Positions 18,068 to 26,388 of a stretch of 64,000 nucleotides of DNA are shown here, one piece after another (positions within the stretch are counted from its first letter, which is position 1; each line of letters starts with the position of its first letter). The notes under the pieces are model-generated. The model searched no databases. It was given only the letters and a program-made list of their open reading frames with translations, and was not told the origin of the DNA. The position numbers were made by a program, and so were the translations under genes. Source of the DNA: Marivivens sp. (GTDB lineage Bacteria; Pseudomonadota; Alphaproteobacteria; Rhodobacterales; Rhodobacteraceae); the NCBI GenBank assembly GCA_024642115.1, contig JAHEBU010000006.1:173971-237970 (forward strand). The letters are read 5' to 3'.

Positions 18068-18708
18068 GACTGGGCCGCCGCAATAAAGGCGCGGATCATA
18101 TCCGCGTCCTTGACCCCGGGGGCGCTTTCCACGCCCGATGACACGTCAACCTGCCGCGCGTGGGTCAGACGGATCGCCTCGCCCACATTGGCCGCCGTCA
18201 GCCCGCCTGCCAGCATCCACGGGCAGGGCCAGCGACGTTCGGCGAGCAGCGACCAGTCAAATGTCAGGCCATTCCCACCGGGCAGCACCGCGTCCTTTGG
18301 GGCCTTGGCATCGACGAGGATCTGGTCGGCCACTTGCCAGTGATCCTGAAGGGCAATGAGGTCGGATCGGTCGGCGATCCCGATGACCTTCATCACCGGC
18401 AGGCCATATCGCCCCTGCACTTCGCGCACCCGGGCGGGCGTTTCGTGGCCGTGCAACTGGATCATGTCCACCGGCACGGTGCCAATGATCGCATCCAGCA
18501 AGTCGTTGTCCGCATCGACGACCAGCGCCACCTTGGCGACGCCGGGCGGCACAGTGACGGCAAGGTCGGCTGCGGCGGCGGGCGTCACATAGCGGGGCGA
18601 GCGGGGAAAGAAGTTGAGCCCGACATAAGCCGCCCCCGCGTCACAGGCGGCGGCCAGTGTGACTGGGTCGGTCAGGCCGCAGATCTTGACCCGGATGTCG
18701 GCAGGCAT
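18064..18708 (-). CDS. trpF: Phosphoribosylanthranilate isomerase
   Basis: The 214-residue TIM barrel catalyses the third step of tryptophan synthesis from anthranilate. The catalytic cysteine is Cys10 in VKICGLT and the catalytic aspartate is Asp133 in [36 protein letters not shown] and [14 protein letters not shown], which forms the phosphate-binding end of the barrel, are all present and full length. It follows lapA by only 3 bp and overlaps the GNAT gene, so a lapA-trpF-GNAT transcript is likely. Confidence 0.95.
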   Translation of the reverse strand: MPADIRVKICGLTDPVTLAAACDAGAAYVGLNFFPRSPRYVTPAAAADLAVTVPPGVAKVALVVDADNDLLDAIIGTVPVDMIQLHGHETPARVREVQGRYGLPVMKVIGIADRSDLIALQDHWQVADQILVDAKAPKDAVLPGGNGLTFDWSLLAERRWPCPWMLAGGLTAANVGEAIRLTHARQVDVSSGVESAPGVKDADMIRAFIAAAQS

Positions 18709-18711
18709 GGA

Positions 18712-19068
18712 TCAGCGACGCGCCGGGGCTTCAAGCAGTTGCAGCACGTCATCCTTGCCGTCACCATCGGAATCGCGCATGCGGCTCATCTCGCGCTTAA
18801 GTTGTTCGACTTCGCGGGCTTTCGACCGGCCCTCGGCCCGGAATTTGTGTTCGCGCAGCCATTCCCACAGGAACCCGATCAACATTCCGGCGCCCACTGC
18901 CAGAAAAATCACGACGAACAACGGCACCTGAATATCCGCCGATACGCCCAGCAGTTTGGCCAACGCATTTGGCATGGCGTGCAGGGCGACAATCCCACGA
19001 TTGGCAAGACCGACAATGATCAGGCAAAGCCCAACGATGGCCCAGAAGGCATAGCGAATGGTTTTCAT
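18712..19068 (-). CDS. lapA: LapA family (DUF1049) inner membrane protein
   Basis: The 118-residue protein has two membrane helices (about residues 5-23 and 47-68), with a cytoplasmic coiled-coil-prone tail (EWLREHKFRAEGRSKAREVEQLKREM) and a final acidic/basic stretch. This is the layout of LapA-like proteins, which in enterobacteria take part in regulating lipopolysaccharide synthesis. The role in alphaproteobacteria is unproven. It sits between ihfB (9 bp away) and trpF (3 bp away), the conserved position in Rhodobacterales. Confidence 0.8.
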   Translation of the reverse strand: MKTIRYAFWAIVGLCLIIVGLANRGIVALHAMPNALAKLLGVSADIQVPLFVVIFLAVGAGMLIGFLWEWLREHKFRAEGRSKAREVEQLKREMSRMRDSDGDGKDDVLQLLEAPARR

Positions 19069-19077
19069 GGCCCTATC

Positions 19078-19359
19078 TTACTGGCCGTTGAGCCGGTCGC
19101 GCAACAGCTTACCCGTCTTGAAAAAGGGAACATGCTTTTCATCGACTGCGACAGATTCGCCGGTGCGCGGGTTTCGACCCTGACGCGAGTCCCGCTTTTT
19201 GACGGAAAATGCGCCAAATCCCCGAAGTTCGACGCGGTCTCCCTGCGCCATCGCATCAGTAATCTGATCAAATATGGTGTTGACGATCTTTTCCACGTCC
19301 CGCTGGTATAGGTGTGGATTTTCGTCAGCTATTTTCTGGATGAGTTCGGAGCGGATCAT
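19078..19359 (-). CDS. ihfB: Integration host factor subunit beta
   Basis: The 93-residue protein is a typical HU/IHF-fold DNA-bending subunit. [17 protein letters not shown] gives the N-terminal dimerisation helices, [27 protein letters not shown] contains the beta-arm with the intercalating proline, and [15 protein letters not shown] is the C-terminal helix. The start is set at MIRSEL. The nine extra codons upstream are unlike the family. It lies between rpsA and lapA, the normal alphaproteobacterial position. Confidence 0.95.
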   Translation of the reverse strand: MIRSELIQKIADENPHLYQRDVEKIVNTIFDQITDAMAQGDRVELRGFGAFSVKKRDSRQGRNPRTGESVAVDEKHVPFFKTGKLLRDRLNGQ

Positions 19360-19740
19360 ATGGACTGGGCCCCCCAAGGCATTCAAATTCTGCGCGCAGG
19401 TTGGCCCCGCATTCGTCCTGCGACTATAGGCATATTATTTCCATCGTGAAATAGCGGTAACGCGGCAAGTCGGCCCAAAACAGAGGCTTGGCCGGGTCTT
19501 TGGGCCGGATTTGGCACCAAGATTTGACGCATTCCGTGTCGGACATAAGATGGAGCGGTCATGCTGCACCGCAACGATTCTCGTTGATTCGCAGGGTTTA
19601 CGCCGGGTCAAATGCGCCGACCGAGCGGGGCCGAAGTCTGGCGGCAGAAGGCTCGCAGATTTTGGCGCGGGGCGGGCTAAGGGCCCGCACAGAATCTCTT
19701 GGCCGTTGAACTGTCTGCCGCATTGGGGACTGCACAAAGC
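19360..19740. other. Non-coding stretch between rpsA and ihfB
   Basis: No convincing gene is seen in these 381 bases. Short open frames on both strands have unlikely compositions and no ribosome site. A possible minus-strand promoter for ihfB reads TTCACG, then 16 bases, then TATAGT (about 19425-19452). A GC hairpin lies near 19675-19690. Confidence 0.5.
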
Positions 19741-19770
19741 AAAACCCCCGCCGCCTTTCGGCAGCGGGGG
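19741..19770 (-). terminator. Intrinsic terminator of rpsA
   Basis: On the minus strand, 25 bases after the rpsA stop, a long GC stem (CCCCCGC.GCC / GGC.GCGGGGG, one mismatch) closes a GAAA loop and is followed by TTTT. It should end rpsA transcripts before ihfB. Confidence 0.85.
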
Positions 19771-19795
19771 CTCTGTCAGACCGAAACGATCTTGA

Positions 19796-21475
19796 TTACT
19801 TGTCGCCCTTGAGAGCGGCACCCAGGATGTCGCCCAGCGAGGCGCCCGAGTCCGACGAGCCATACTGTTCGACGGCTTCTTTTTCTTCGGCGATTTCGCG
19901 GGCCTTGATCGACAGGCCCAACTTGTGGGTCTTGGAGTCGATGTTGGTCACGCGGGCATCGACGTGGTCGCCCACACCGAACCGTTCCGGGCGCTGTTCG
20001 GCCCGGTCGCGGGACAGGTCGGACCGACGGATAAAGGACTTCATGCCTTCATAGTCGACCTCGATGCCGCCATCTTCGATTTTGGTCACGGTGACGGTGA
20101 TGACCGATCCCCGCTTCACGCCGCCGATAGCCTCGGCATAGGGGTCGCCGCCCATCGCCTTGACCGAGAGCGAGATACGCTCTTTCTCGACATCGACTTC
20201 GGACACCTTGGCCTTGACCATGTCGCCCTTGCGGTAGTTCTGGATGGCGTCTTCGCCACGCTCGTCCCACGACAGGTCGGACAGGTGAACCATGCCGTCG
20301 ATGTCGCCGTCCAGACCAATGAACAGACCGAATTCGGTGATGTTCTTGACTTCGCCTTCGACCTCGGTCCCTTCGGGATGGGTTTCGGCAAAGACTTCCC
20401 ACGGGTTGCGCTGAGTCTGCTTGAGGCCCAGGGACACGCGGCGCTTGGCGCTGTCGATTTCCAGCACCATGACTTCGACTTCTTGCGAGGTCGACACGAT
20501 CTTGCCGGGGTGGACGTTCTTCTTGGTCCAGGACATTTCGCTGACGTGAACCAGACCTTCGACGCCCGGCTCGAGTTCCACGAATGCGCCGTAATCGGTG
20601 ATGTTGGTCACGCGGCCCATGTGCACCGATTCCAGCGGATAGGCGATTTCGACCGAATCCCACGGATCCGACTGAAGCTGCTTCATGCCGAGGCTGATGC
20701 GATGGGTGTCCTTGTTGATCTTGATGACCTGCACCTTGATCGTTTCGCCGATCGACAGGATCTCGGACGGGTGGTTGACCCGGCGCCATGCCATGTCGGT
20801 GACGTGCAGCAGGCCGTCAACGCCGCCCAGATCAACGAATGCACCGTATTCGGTGATGTTCTTGACCACGCCGTCGACAGTCTGACCTTCGGTCAGGTTG
20901 CCGATGACTTCGGCGCGCTGTTCGGCGCGGGATTCTTCGAGGATCGCACGACGCGACACCACGATGTTGCCCCGGCGACGATCCATCTTGAGGATCTGGA
21001 ACGGCTGCTTGAGGCCCATCAGCGGACCTGCATCGCGCACAGGGCGCACATCGACCTGAGAGCCGGGCAGGAACGCCACAGCGCCGCCCAGATCGACGGT
21101 AAAGCCGCCCTTGACCCGGCCAAAGATGGCCCCGTCAACGCGCTCTTCCTTGGCATAAGCCTGTTCCAGACGGTCCCAGGCTTCTTCGCGGCGGGCCATT
21201 TCGCGGGAAATGACGGCTTCGCCACGGGCGTTTTCCACCTGACGGAGGAACACCTCGACTTCGTCGCCAACCTGGATGTTGGCCTCTTCGCCGGGGTTTG
21301 CGAATTCTTTAAGATCGATGCGGCCTTCCATCTTGTAGCCGACGTCGATGATGGCTTGTCCCGCTTCGATCGCGATGACTTTGCCTTTGACGACCGAGCC
21401 TTCGCTCGGGGTGTCGATTTCGAAGCTTTCGTTCAGGAGGGCTTCGAAATCCTCCATGGATGCACGTGCGGACAT
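19796..21475 (-). CDS. rpsA: 30S ribosomal protein S1
   Basis: The 559-residue protein contains six S1 RNA-binding repeats. Repeats 3-6 are the most regular and carry motifs such as ITEYGAFVDLGGVDGLLHVTD, ITDYGAFVELEPGVEGLVHVSE and ITEFGLFIGLDGDIDGMVHLSD. S1 unfolds mRNA for initiation on the 30S subunit. The start at MSARASMEDFEALL is chosen because it matches the alphaproteobacterial N-terminus and the extra 40 upstream codons do not. A promoter-like sequence and a terminator-like hairpin lie in the leader, 94-190 bp upstream. cmk, usually directly upstream of rpsA, is here 3.7 kb away. Confidence 0.96.
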   Translation of the reverse strand: MSARASMEDFEALLNESFEIDTPSEGSVVKGKVIAIEAGQAIIDVGYKMEGRIDLKEFANPGEEANIQVGDEVEVFLRQVENARGEAVISREMARREEAWDRLEQAYAKEERVDGAIFGRVKGGFTVDLGGAVAFLPGSQVDVRPVRDAGPLMGLKQPFQILKMDRRRGNIVVSRRAILEESRAEQRAEVIGNLTEGQTVDGVVKNITEYGAFVDLGGVDGLLHVTDMAWRRVNHPSEILSIGETIKVQVIKINKDTHRISLGMKQLQSDPWDSVEIAYPLESVHMGRVTNITDYGAFVELEPGVEGLVHVSEMSWTKKNVHPGKIVSTSQEVEVMVLEIDSAKRRVSLGLKQTQRNPWEVFAETHPEGTEVEGEVKNITEFGLFIGLDGDIDGMVHLSDLSWDERGEDAIQNYRKGDMVKAKVSEVDVEKERISLSVKAMGGDPYAEAIGGVKRGSVITVTVTKIEDGGIEVDYEGMKSFIRRSDLSRDRAEQRPERFGVGDHVDARVTNIDSKTHKLGLSIKAREIAEEKEAVEQYGSSDSGASLGDILGAALKGDK

Positions 21476-21568
21476 ATGTAAATCAGGTTCCTTTGGGTCG
21501 TTGTTTTCGGGCCATGCGGTTGTCTCCGCCGGTCTTGGTTTGGTTGAATGTCGAACACAAAACAAAGA

Positions 21569-21588
21569 GGGTCGGTTGGAACCGACCC
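21569..21588 (-). promoter_or_regulatory. Terminator-like hairpin in the rpsA leader
   Basis: A perfect 9-bp stem with a two-base loop (GGGTCGGTT / AACCGACCC) is followed on the minus strand by TCTTTGTTTTG. It lies between the likely rpsA promoter and the start codon, so it could act as an attenuator. It could also mark the end of a short leader RNA. Confidence 0.5.
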
Positions 21589-21636
21589 TGCTCAAGTCTC
21601 ATGCCCACGGGTGTAACCCCCGCTTTGACAGGGCGG

Positions 21637-21665
21637 CGTATAGGCCGAAACCACCCGCCATGCAA
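21637..21665 (-). promoter_or_regulatory. Candidate sigma-70 promoter of rpsA
   Basis: On the minus strand TTGCAT and TATACG are separated by exactly 17 bases. This would start transcription about 155 bases upstream of the rpsA ATG. No other gene on this strand begins nearby. Confidence 0.5.
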
Positions 21666-21724
21666 GCCCGTTGCGGCGGCAATCCCCTTGCGCCTATGGT
21701 CGTTCGACCGATTGGAGAACCAAG

Positions 21725-22120
21725 ATGGACCTCAAACCGCAGGCCGACCGACCGACCCGTCCCGGATCGCCCGACTATTTCACCGGGTCCGTGACCCTGG
21801 CCCCGGTGTTCGATGCCCCTGCCCCCGCCCGCGTGCAGGCCGCCGTCGTCACCTTTGCCCCCGGTGCGCGCACCGCCTGGCACACCCATCCACTGGGTCA
21901 GACCCTGCTGATCCTGTCCGGCCACGGCCTGTGCCAGACTGAAGGTGGCCCGGTCCTGCCCATGTCCCCCGGCGACCGCGTCTGGTTCGCCCCCGGGGAA
22001 AAGCACTGGCACGGGGCGGCCCCCGATGCCGAAATGTCCCATCTGGCCATCCAAGAGGCGCTGGACGGTGTGTCCGTCGATTGGCTGGAGCACGTCACCG
22101 ACGCCGATTACGCGGGCTGA
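21725..22120 (+). CDS. Cupin domain-containing protein
   Basis: The 131-residue protein is a single cupin barrel. Motif 1 is GARTAWHTHPLGQTLLILSGHG, with two histidines and a Gln as probable metal ligands, and motif 2 is PGDRVWFAPGEKHWHGAA. The pattern is that of small cupin_2 proteins related to the cupin part of carboxymuconolactone decarboxylase-like and mandelonitrile-lyase-like proteins. The substrate is unknown. The start is set at MDLKPQADRP, just after GGAGAACCAAG. The 3' end overlaps the convergent CAT-like gene by 13 bp. Confidence 0.82.
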   Translation: MDLKPQADRPTRPGSPDYFTGSVTLAPVFDAPAPARVQAAVVTFAPGARTAWHTHPLGQTLLILSGHGLCQTEGGPVLPMSPGDRVWFAPGEKHWHGAAPDAEMSHLAIQEALDGVSVDWLEHVTDADYAG

Positions 22121-22743
22121 AGGTCGCCCACCGCTGCCTGAACGGCGGCGAAATAGTCGCCCACCTGCTGCCCATCCACCAGCGCGTGATGCACCTCGAT
22201 CGTCATGGCCATATCCCAGCCGTCGCCCTTTGGCACGATCTTGCCCCAGGCGACGCGGGGGATGCAGTCGTCCGGCCCCGGCATCGCGTTGTTTAGCGAG
22301 CTGTAGTCGAGCCAAGGCACGCAAGACAGGTAAGCCACGTTGTCGCTGCTCTGGTTGGGGTTCAGGGTGGTCGATTTCGCGGTTTCCGCGATGATCCGGG
22401 CGGCATCGGCGTCGAACACCCGGAAATCGGGATCGAAGGGCACGTAGGCATAGCCGAATGTGCCCGCATCGGTGGGTACGGTCATCGACAGGTTCACCCG
22501 GTCATGGCGGACGACCTGATCGCCTCGGAACCGCATGGTCAGTTCAGGCACCCGGTGCAGCCCCGCGCCGATGACATAAAGACAGGCCCGATAGACCGAC
22601 ACCCCCTGCGGTTTCAGTGTCCCGATGATTCGGTTCACGTCGATCCGGGCGGTGATCGCGTAGTGCGGCCGATCAAAGGTCCGAAAGAACCGGAACTGAT
22701 CGGCGCGGGGCCATGTGGCCAGATCGACGGGGTGTTCGGGCAT
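22108..22743 (-). CDS. Chloramphenicol acetyltransferase-like (CAT fold) O-acetyltransferase
   Basis: The 211-residue protein has the size and motifs of the CAT family. The N-terminal WPRADQFRFFRTFDRPHYAITARIDV is followed by SVYRACLYVIGAGLHRVPELTMRFRGD. The active-site motif VHHALVDGQQVGDYF, with the HHxxxDG catalytic histidine, lies near residue 187. The FGYAYVPFDPDF and SCVPWLDYSSLNN segments also fit. By family knowledge it acetylates a hydroxyl using acetyl-CoA. Chromosomal homologues often do not give chloramphenicol resistance, so the substrate is open. The start is set at MPEHPVDLATW. The longer frame is Gly/Pro/Ala-rich and unlike CAT. Confidence 0.78.
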   Translation of the reverse strand: MPEHPVDLATWPRADQFRFFRTFDRPHYAITARIDVNRIIGTLKPQGVSVYRACLYVIGAGLHRVPELTMRFRGDQVVRHDRVNLSMTVPTDAGTFGYAYVPFDPDFRVFDADAARIIAETAKSTTLNPNQSSDNVAYLSCVPWLDYSSLNNAMPGPDDCIPRVAWGKIVPKGDGWDMAMTIEVHHALVDGQQVGDYFAAVQAAVGDLQPA

Positions 22744-22837
22744 CAGGACCTCCACGGTGGGCCGACCGCTTGTGGCACCCGATTGCCCGAAGGGCAAGGC
22801 GCCGCCCCCGGGAACCGGGGCCGGCGCTGCCACGCGC

Positions 22838-23470
22838 TCAGGCGACTTCGGTCACGAACTGGTCACGAGGGCGGCGGACTTTGACCAGCGGGGCCAGCCA
22901 ATCGCCCTCGTCTGCGCGGTAGCCCAGCACCAGGATCGCGACGGATTTCAGACCACGGTCGGCCAGCCCCAGAACTTCGTCCACCTTGTCCGGGTCGAAC
23001 CCTTCCATCGGGGTGCTATCAACCTCTTCAAATGCGGCGGCAGTCACACCCAGTCCCAGCCCGATATAGGCCTGCCGGGCGGCGTGTTCAAAGTTCTCTT
23101 GCGCCGGACGGGGCAGATACTTGGACTTGAGGTTATCGAAATAGGTGTTGAGCGCGTCGGACTTGCCCCTACGGGCGGCAGCGGTCATCTCGACCACGTC
23201 GTCGATCCGTGCCTCGGTGTAGTTGTCCCAGGCGGCGAATACCAGGATATGCGACCCATCGGTCAGTTGGGCCTGTCCAAAGGCGGCCGCGCGCAGTTTG
23301 GCCTTGGTAGCGGGATTGGTGACCACGATCACCTCAAACGGCTGAAGCCCGCTCGACGTGGGGGCAAGGCGGATCGCCTCGAGGATCGCCTCGACCTTTT
23401 CGGCAGGGACGGATTTGGCCGGATCCATCTTCTTGGTGGCATACCGCCAGGTCATACGCTCGATCAGCAT
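22838..23470 (-). CDS. NAD(P)H-dependent nitroreductase family protein (NfsB-like)
   Basis: The 210-residue flavoprotein fits the oxygen-insensitive nitroreductase family. RYATKKMDPAKSVPAEKV carries the FMN-binding Arg-Tyr near residue 10. RLAPTSSGLQPFEVIVV is the Ser-rich FMN loop, and QAYIGLGLGVTAAAFEEVDSTPMEGFD matches the dimer-interface and FMN-binding region. It would reduce nitroaromatics, quinones or related compounds with NAD(P)H. The end, VKVRRPRDQFVTEV, is typical of the family. It is divergent from the DoxX gene across 208 bp. Confidence 0.88.
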   Translation of the reverse strand: MLIERMTWRYATKKMDPAKSVPAEKVEAILEAIRLAPTSSGLQPFEVIVVTNPATKAKLRAAAFGQAQLTDGSHILVFAAWDNYTEARIDDVVEMTAAARRGKSDALNTYFDNLKSKYLPRPAQENFEHAARQAYIGLGLGVTAAAFEEVDSTPMEGFDPDKVDEVLGLADRGLKSVAILVLGYRADEGDWLAPLVKVRRPRDQFVTEVA

Positions 23471-23678
23471 CGTCTTTTCCTTTGACCTTTTCGGATCGGC
23501 CAGGACCCCCGTAATGGTGATCCAGCCATCCTTGAATTGAACCTTGGACCTAACCGCGCCAGACCTTTTTGCAAGTGCAGCATCGGTCCGCCCATGCAGG
23601 GCATCGGTGCGCCTGCGCAGAACGCTTGACCCGCGTTTCCGGTCGTCCGATTACTGGACCCAACGGCAGGAGAATTCG

Positions 23679-24065
23679 ATGTCGCACCGAACCATGTCCA
23701 TCGCAGGCTGGGTCCTGTCAGCGCTGTTTGCGCTGTTCATGCTCGGCGCGTCGGCCCTGCCCAAGCTGGCAGGCATGCCCATCGCCCAAGACACGATGGC
23801 GGGCCTTGGCTGGGCGGACAGCCCGATCCTGCTGATCGGAGTGCTGGAGGCCGCCTGTGCGATCCTTTACCTGATCCCGGCGACCAGCTTTTTGGGGGCC
23901 GTGCTGATGATGGCCATTCTTGGCGGGGCGATGGCCACGCAGATCCGGGCGCACAGCCCGTTGGCCAGCCACACCCTGTTTTCGATCTATCTGGGTGTGA
24001 TCATGTGGGGCGGCCTTTGGCTGCGCAGTCCGGCGCTTCGTGCCGTCTTTCCGTTCCGCAGATAG
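23679..24065 (+). CDS. DoxX-like family membrane protein
   Basis: The 128-residue protein has four membrane helices and the DoxX-like layout: SIAGWVLSALFALFMLGASALPKLAG at the N-terminus, then SPILLIGVLEAACAILYLIPATSFLGAVLMMAILGGAMATQIRA. The molecular role of such proteins is not settled. The ATG at 23679 is preceded by GGCAGGAG. The benE-like gene follows with only 3 bp between stop and start, so the two are co-transcribed. Confidence 0.8.
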   Translation: MSHRTMSIAGWVLSALFALFMLGASALPKLAGMPIAQDTMAGLGWADSPILLIGVLEAACAILYLIPATSFLGAVLMMAILGGAMATQIRAHSPLASHTLFSIYLGVIMWGGLWLRSPALRAVFPFRR

Positions 24066-24068
24066 ACC

Positions 24069-25226
24069 ATGCGCCTGTCGATGATCTCGGCCGCCCTCGT
24101 GGCGGCGCTGGTCGGGTTCGGCTCGACCATTGCCTTGGTCCTAGCCGCAGCCGCCGCCGTGGGGGCCAGCCCCGTCCAGACGGCCAGTTGGGTTGCCGCC
24201 ATCTGCATCGCCAAGGCGGCCGGATCGGCGTTTCTAAGCACCTGGAAACGGGTGCCAGTGGTTCTTGCCTGGTCCACGCCGGGGGCGGCCCTGATCGCCG
24301 GATCGACGGGCATCGACATGAGCCAAGCCGTGGGGGCCTTTGTGATGGCGGGCGTCCTGATCGGGCTGACCGGCGCCCTGCCCCCCGCGGCCCGGCTGGT
24401 CAGCCGCATCCCCGGTGGCATTGCCGCAGCCATGCTGGCGGGCGTCCTGTTGCCGTTCTGCATGGCTGTGGCACGCGATGCCGCCGAGGATCCCGCCCGC
24501 GTCCTGCCCATCGTCCTGGTCTTTCTGGTCGTCCGGATGGTCAGCCCCGTCTATGCCACCCTTGCGGCGCTGGCGACGGGGCTGGGCATTGCCGTGACGG
24601 GCGCGGATTTCGTGACCCCGGCGCTGCACCTGTCGGCCCAGCCTTTCGTGTACATTCCGCCCAGCTTTGACCCTGCGGTGCTGATCGGGCTGGGGGTGCC
24701 ACTGTATCTCGTAACAATGGCCAGCCAGAACCTGCCCGGTTTTGCGGTCATGCGGGCCAACGGATTTGAGCCGCCGGTGAGTGCGGCGTTGGGCGTGACC
24801 GGGGTCTTGTCAGCCTTTGCGGGCCTGTTCGGGGCGCATCCGGTCAACATGGCGGCGATCACGGCGGCGATCTGTCTGGGCGAGGATGTGTCCCCCGACC
24901 GGGCCGACCGGTGGAAGGTCGGTCTTGCCTACGGGTTTGTCTGGCTATGCCTTGGCATCTTCAGTCCGGTGATCATCGCCACGATCCTTGCCATGCCGCC
25001 CGCGATCATCGCGGTGGTTGCAGGGCTGGCGCTGCTCAACCCGTTCATCGGGGCGGCGGTGGCGGCGTTCGATTCGGTCCCGACCCGGTTTCCTGCGGCG
25101 GCCACGCTGGCTGTCACGGCATCGGGCATGGCCGCCTTTGGCATCGGGGCGGCGTTCTGGGGGCTGGCGGCGGGGCTTGCGATCCTTGGGCTGGACCAGA
25201 TCAAAGCGGCCATTTCGCGGCGATAG
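24069..25226 (+). CDS. benE: Benzoate/H+ symporter, BenE family
   Basis: The 385-residue protein has about twelve membrane helices. It matches BenE through [44 protein letters not shown], the middle [55 protein letters not shown] block and the late [24 protein letters not shown]. By family knowledge it imports benzoate or a related aromatic acid. No aromatic-ring catabolic genes sit beside it, although pcaD and a pcaB relic lie 26 kb away. The 3' end overlaps convergent cmk by 26 bp. Confidence 0.88.
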   Translation: MRLSMISAALVAALVGFGSTIALVLAAAAAVGASPVQTASWVAAICIAKAAGSAFLSTWKRVPVVLAWSTPGAALIAGSTGIDMSQAVGAFVMAGVLIGLTGALPPAARLVSRIPGGIAAAMLAGVLLPFCMAVARDAAEDPARVLPIVLVFLVVRMVSPVYATLAALATGLGIAVTGADFVTPALHLSAQPFVYIPPSFDPAVLIGLGVPLYLVTMASQNLPGFAVMRANGFEPPVSAALGVTGVLSAFAGLFGAHPVNMAAITAAICLGEDVSPDRADRWKVGLAYGFVWLCLGIFSPVIIATILAMPPAIIAVVAGLALLNPFIGAAVAAFDSVPTRFPAAATLAVTASGMAAFGIGAAFWGLAAGLAILGLDQIKAAISRR

Positions 25227-25812
25227 CGGCGGCGGCCCGTTCGACGGCCTCGTCGATGCTCAGGTCTGAAGTGTCGATGATGATGGCATCCTCGGCGGGT
25301 TTGAGCGGGGCGGTGTCGCGGCCACTGTCGCGGGCATCGCGGGCGCGCACATCGTCCAGAACACCTTGGGGCGTCACATCCAACCCCTTGCCAACCAGTT
25401 CCTGATAACGTCGGTCTGCCCTCCGTTCGGCACTGGCGGTGACGTAAAGTTTCACCTCGGCCTGCGGACAGATGACGGTGCCGATATCGCGCCCGTCCAG
25501 CACCGCGCCACCGTCCCGCCGGGCAAAACTGCGCTGAAAATCCACCAGCGCCAAGCGCACATCGGGGATCACGGCCACCTTGCTGGCGGCATCGGCCACG
25601 GCGGGCGTGCGCAAGTGATCGCCCTCCAGATCGGCGGGGTTGAGGGTCCGCGCGGCTACGACCGGATCGGCCCCCGCCAGAACAAGTGCGCCAACCGCCC
25701 GATAGAGCAGTCCGGTGTCCAGATGGGCCAGCCCGAACCGGGCCGCCACGGCCTTTGAAATGGTGCCCTTGCCTGCCGCCGCAGGCCCGTCGATGGCGAC
25801 TGTAAAGATCAT
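25201..25812 (-). CDS. cmk: Cytidylate kinase
   Basis: The 203-residue P-loop kinase phosphorylates CMP and dCMP. The Walker A loop is GPAAAGKG (residues 9-16), followed by [50 protein letters not shown] is the substrate and LID region, and [25 protein letters not shown] is the C-terminal signature. The start is set at [10 protein letters not shown]. The longer open frame reads antisense into the VOC gene. In most relatives cmk lies between aroA and rpsA. Here it is 2.2 kb from aroA and 3.7 kb from rpsA. Confidence 0.95.
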   Translation of the reverse strand: MIFTVAIDGPAAAGKGTISKAVAARFGLAHLDTGLLYRAVGALVLAGADPVVAARTLNPADLEGDHLRTPAVADAASKVAVIPDVRLALVDFQRSFARRDGGAVLDGRDIGTVICPQAEVKLYVTASAERRADRRYQELVGKGLDVTPQGVLDDVRARDARDSGRDTAPLKPAEDAIIIDTSDLSIDEAVERAAAAIAAKWPL

Positions 25813-25878
25813 GCGCGGCCTCTTGTTGGTCCTCGTCTTGTTCCCTACCCTTGGCCCCAAGTCAAACAGGAGGCCCCG

Positions 25879-26316
25879 ATGGGCATTGGTTCCCCCCCAG
25901 CCAACTGGGCGGCCCTGATGGCCGAACTGATGGTCAGCCATTACCCCCGAAGTCTGGCGTTCTGGACAGGGCCGCTGGGGTTCAGCGTGGCCTTTGACCG
26001 ACCCGAACAGAAATTCGCCTGCATGACCCGGCCGGAAGGCGCACAAGTGATGATCTACGAACAGGACGGTGACTGGCAGACCGGCCCGCTTGACGCCCCC
26101 TATGGCCGGGGCGCGATCATTCAGGTCTATGTGGCCGATGTGCAGAAGGTGGCCGATGCGGTTACGGCGGCGGGTCACCCATTCTATGTGCCCCTGCGCG
26201 AGAAGTGGCGCGATTGGGGCGACCGGCTGGGTGGACAGCGGGAATTTCTGGTGCAGGACCCCGACGGGTTTCTGGTGATGGTCGTGCAGCGGTTGGGCGA
26301 ACGTCCCCTGCCCTGA
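25879..26316 (+). CDS. VOC (glyoxalase/bleomycin resistance-like) superfamily protein
   Basis: The 145-residue protein has one VOC repeat pair: [35 protein letters not shown], then [39 protein letters not shown], and the terminal [16 protein letters not shown]. The pattern [12 protein letters not shown] is typical of bleomycin-resistance-like dimeric proteins in proteobacteria. Resistance has not been shown for most, so the function is open. An AGGAGG site precedes the ATG by 6 bases. Confidence 0.82.
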   Translation: MGIGSPPANWAALMAELMVSHYPRSLAFWTGPLGFSVAFDRPEQKFACMTRPEGAQVMIYEQDGDWQTGPLDAPYGRGAIIQVYVADVQKVADAVTAAGHPFYVPLREKWRDWGDRLGGQREFLVQDPDGFLVMVVQRLGERPLP

Positions 26317-26388
26317 TCCTGCACAAATCCCCCCGGCCCTTTGCATGGCCAAGGGGCATCCTGGCGGCATCCCGAACCGGAGGCCGCC

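Noticed and set aside
19435..19863. Minus-strand frame between ihfB and rpsA
   Set aside because: It overlaps the rpsA 3' end and the terminator, has no ribosome site and an unlikely composition. Treated as non-coding.
19925..21481. 518-codon plus-strand frame antisense to rpsA
   Set aside because: The His/Asp/Phe-rich composition mirrors the codon bias of rpsA. S1 repeats on the minus strand are unambiguous.
22108..22743. Chloramphenicol resistance gene
   Set aside because: The fold and HHxxxDG motif fit CAT-like enzymes, but the chromosomal housekeeping context and lack of mobile elements give no support for resistance.
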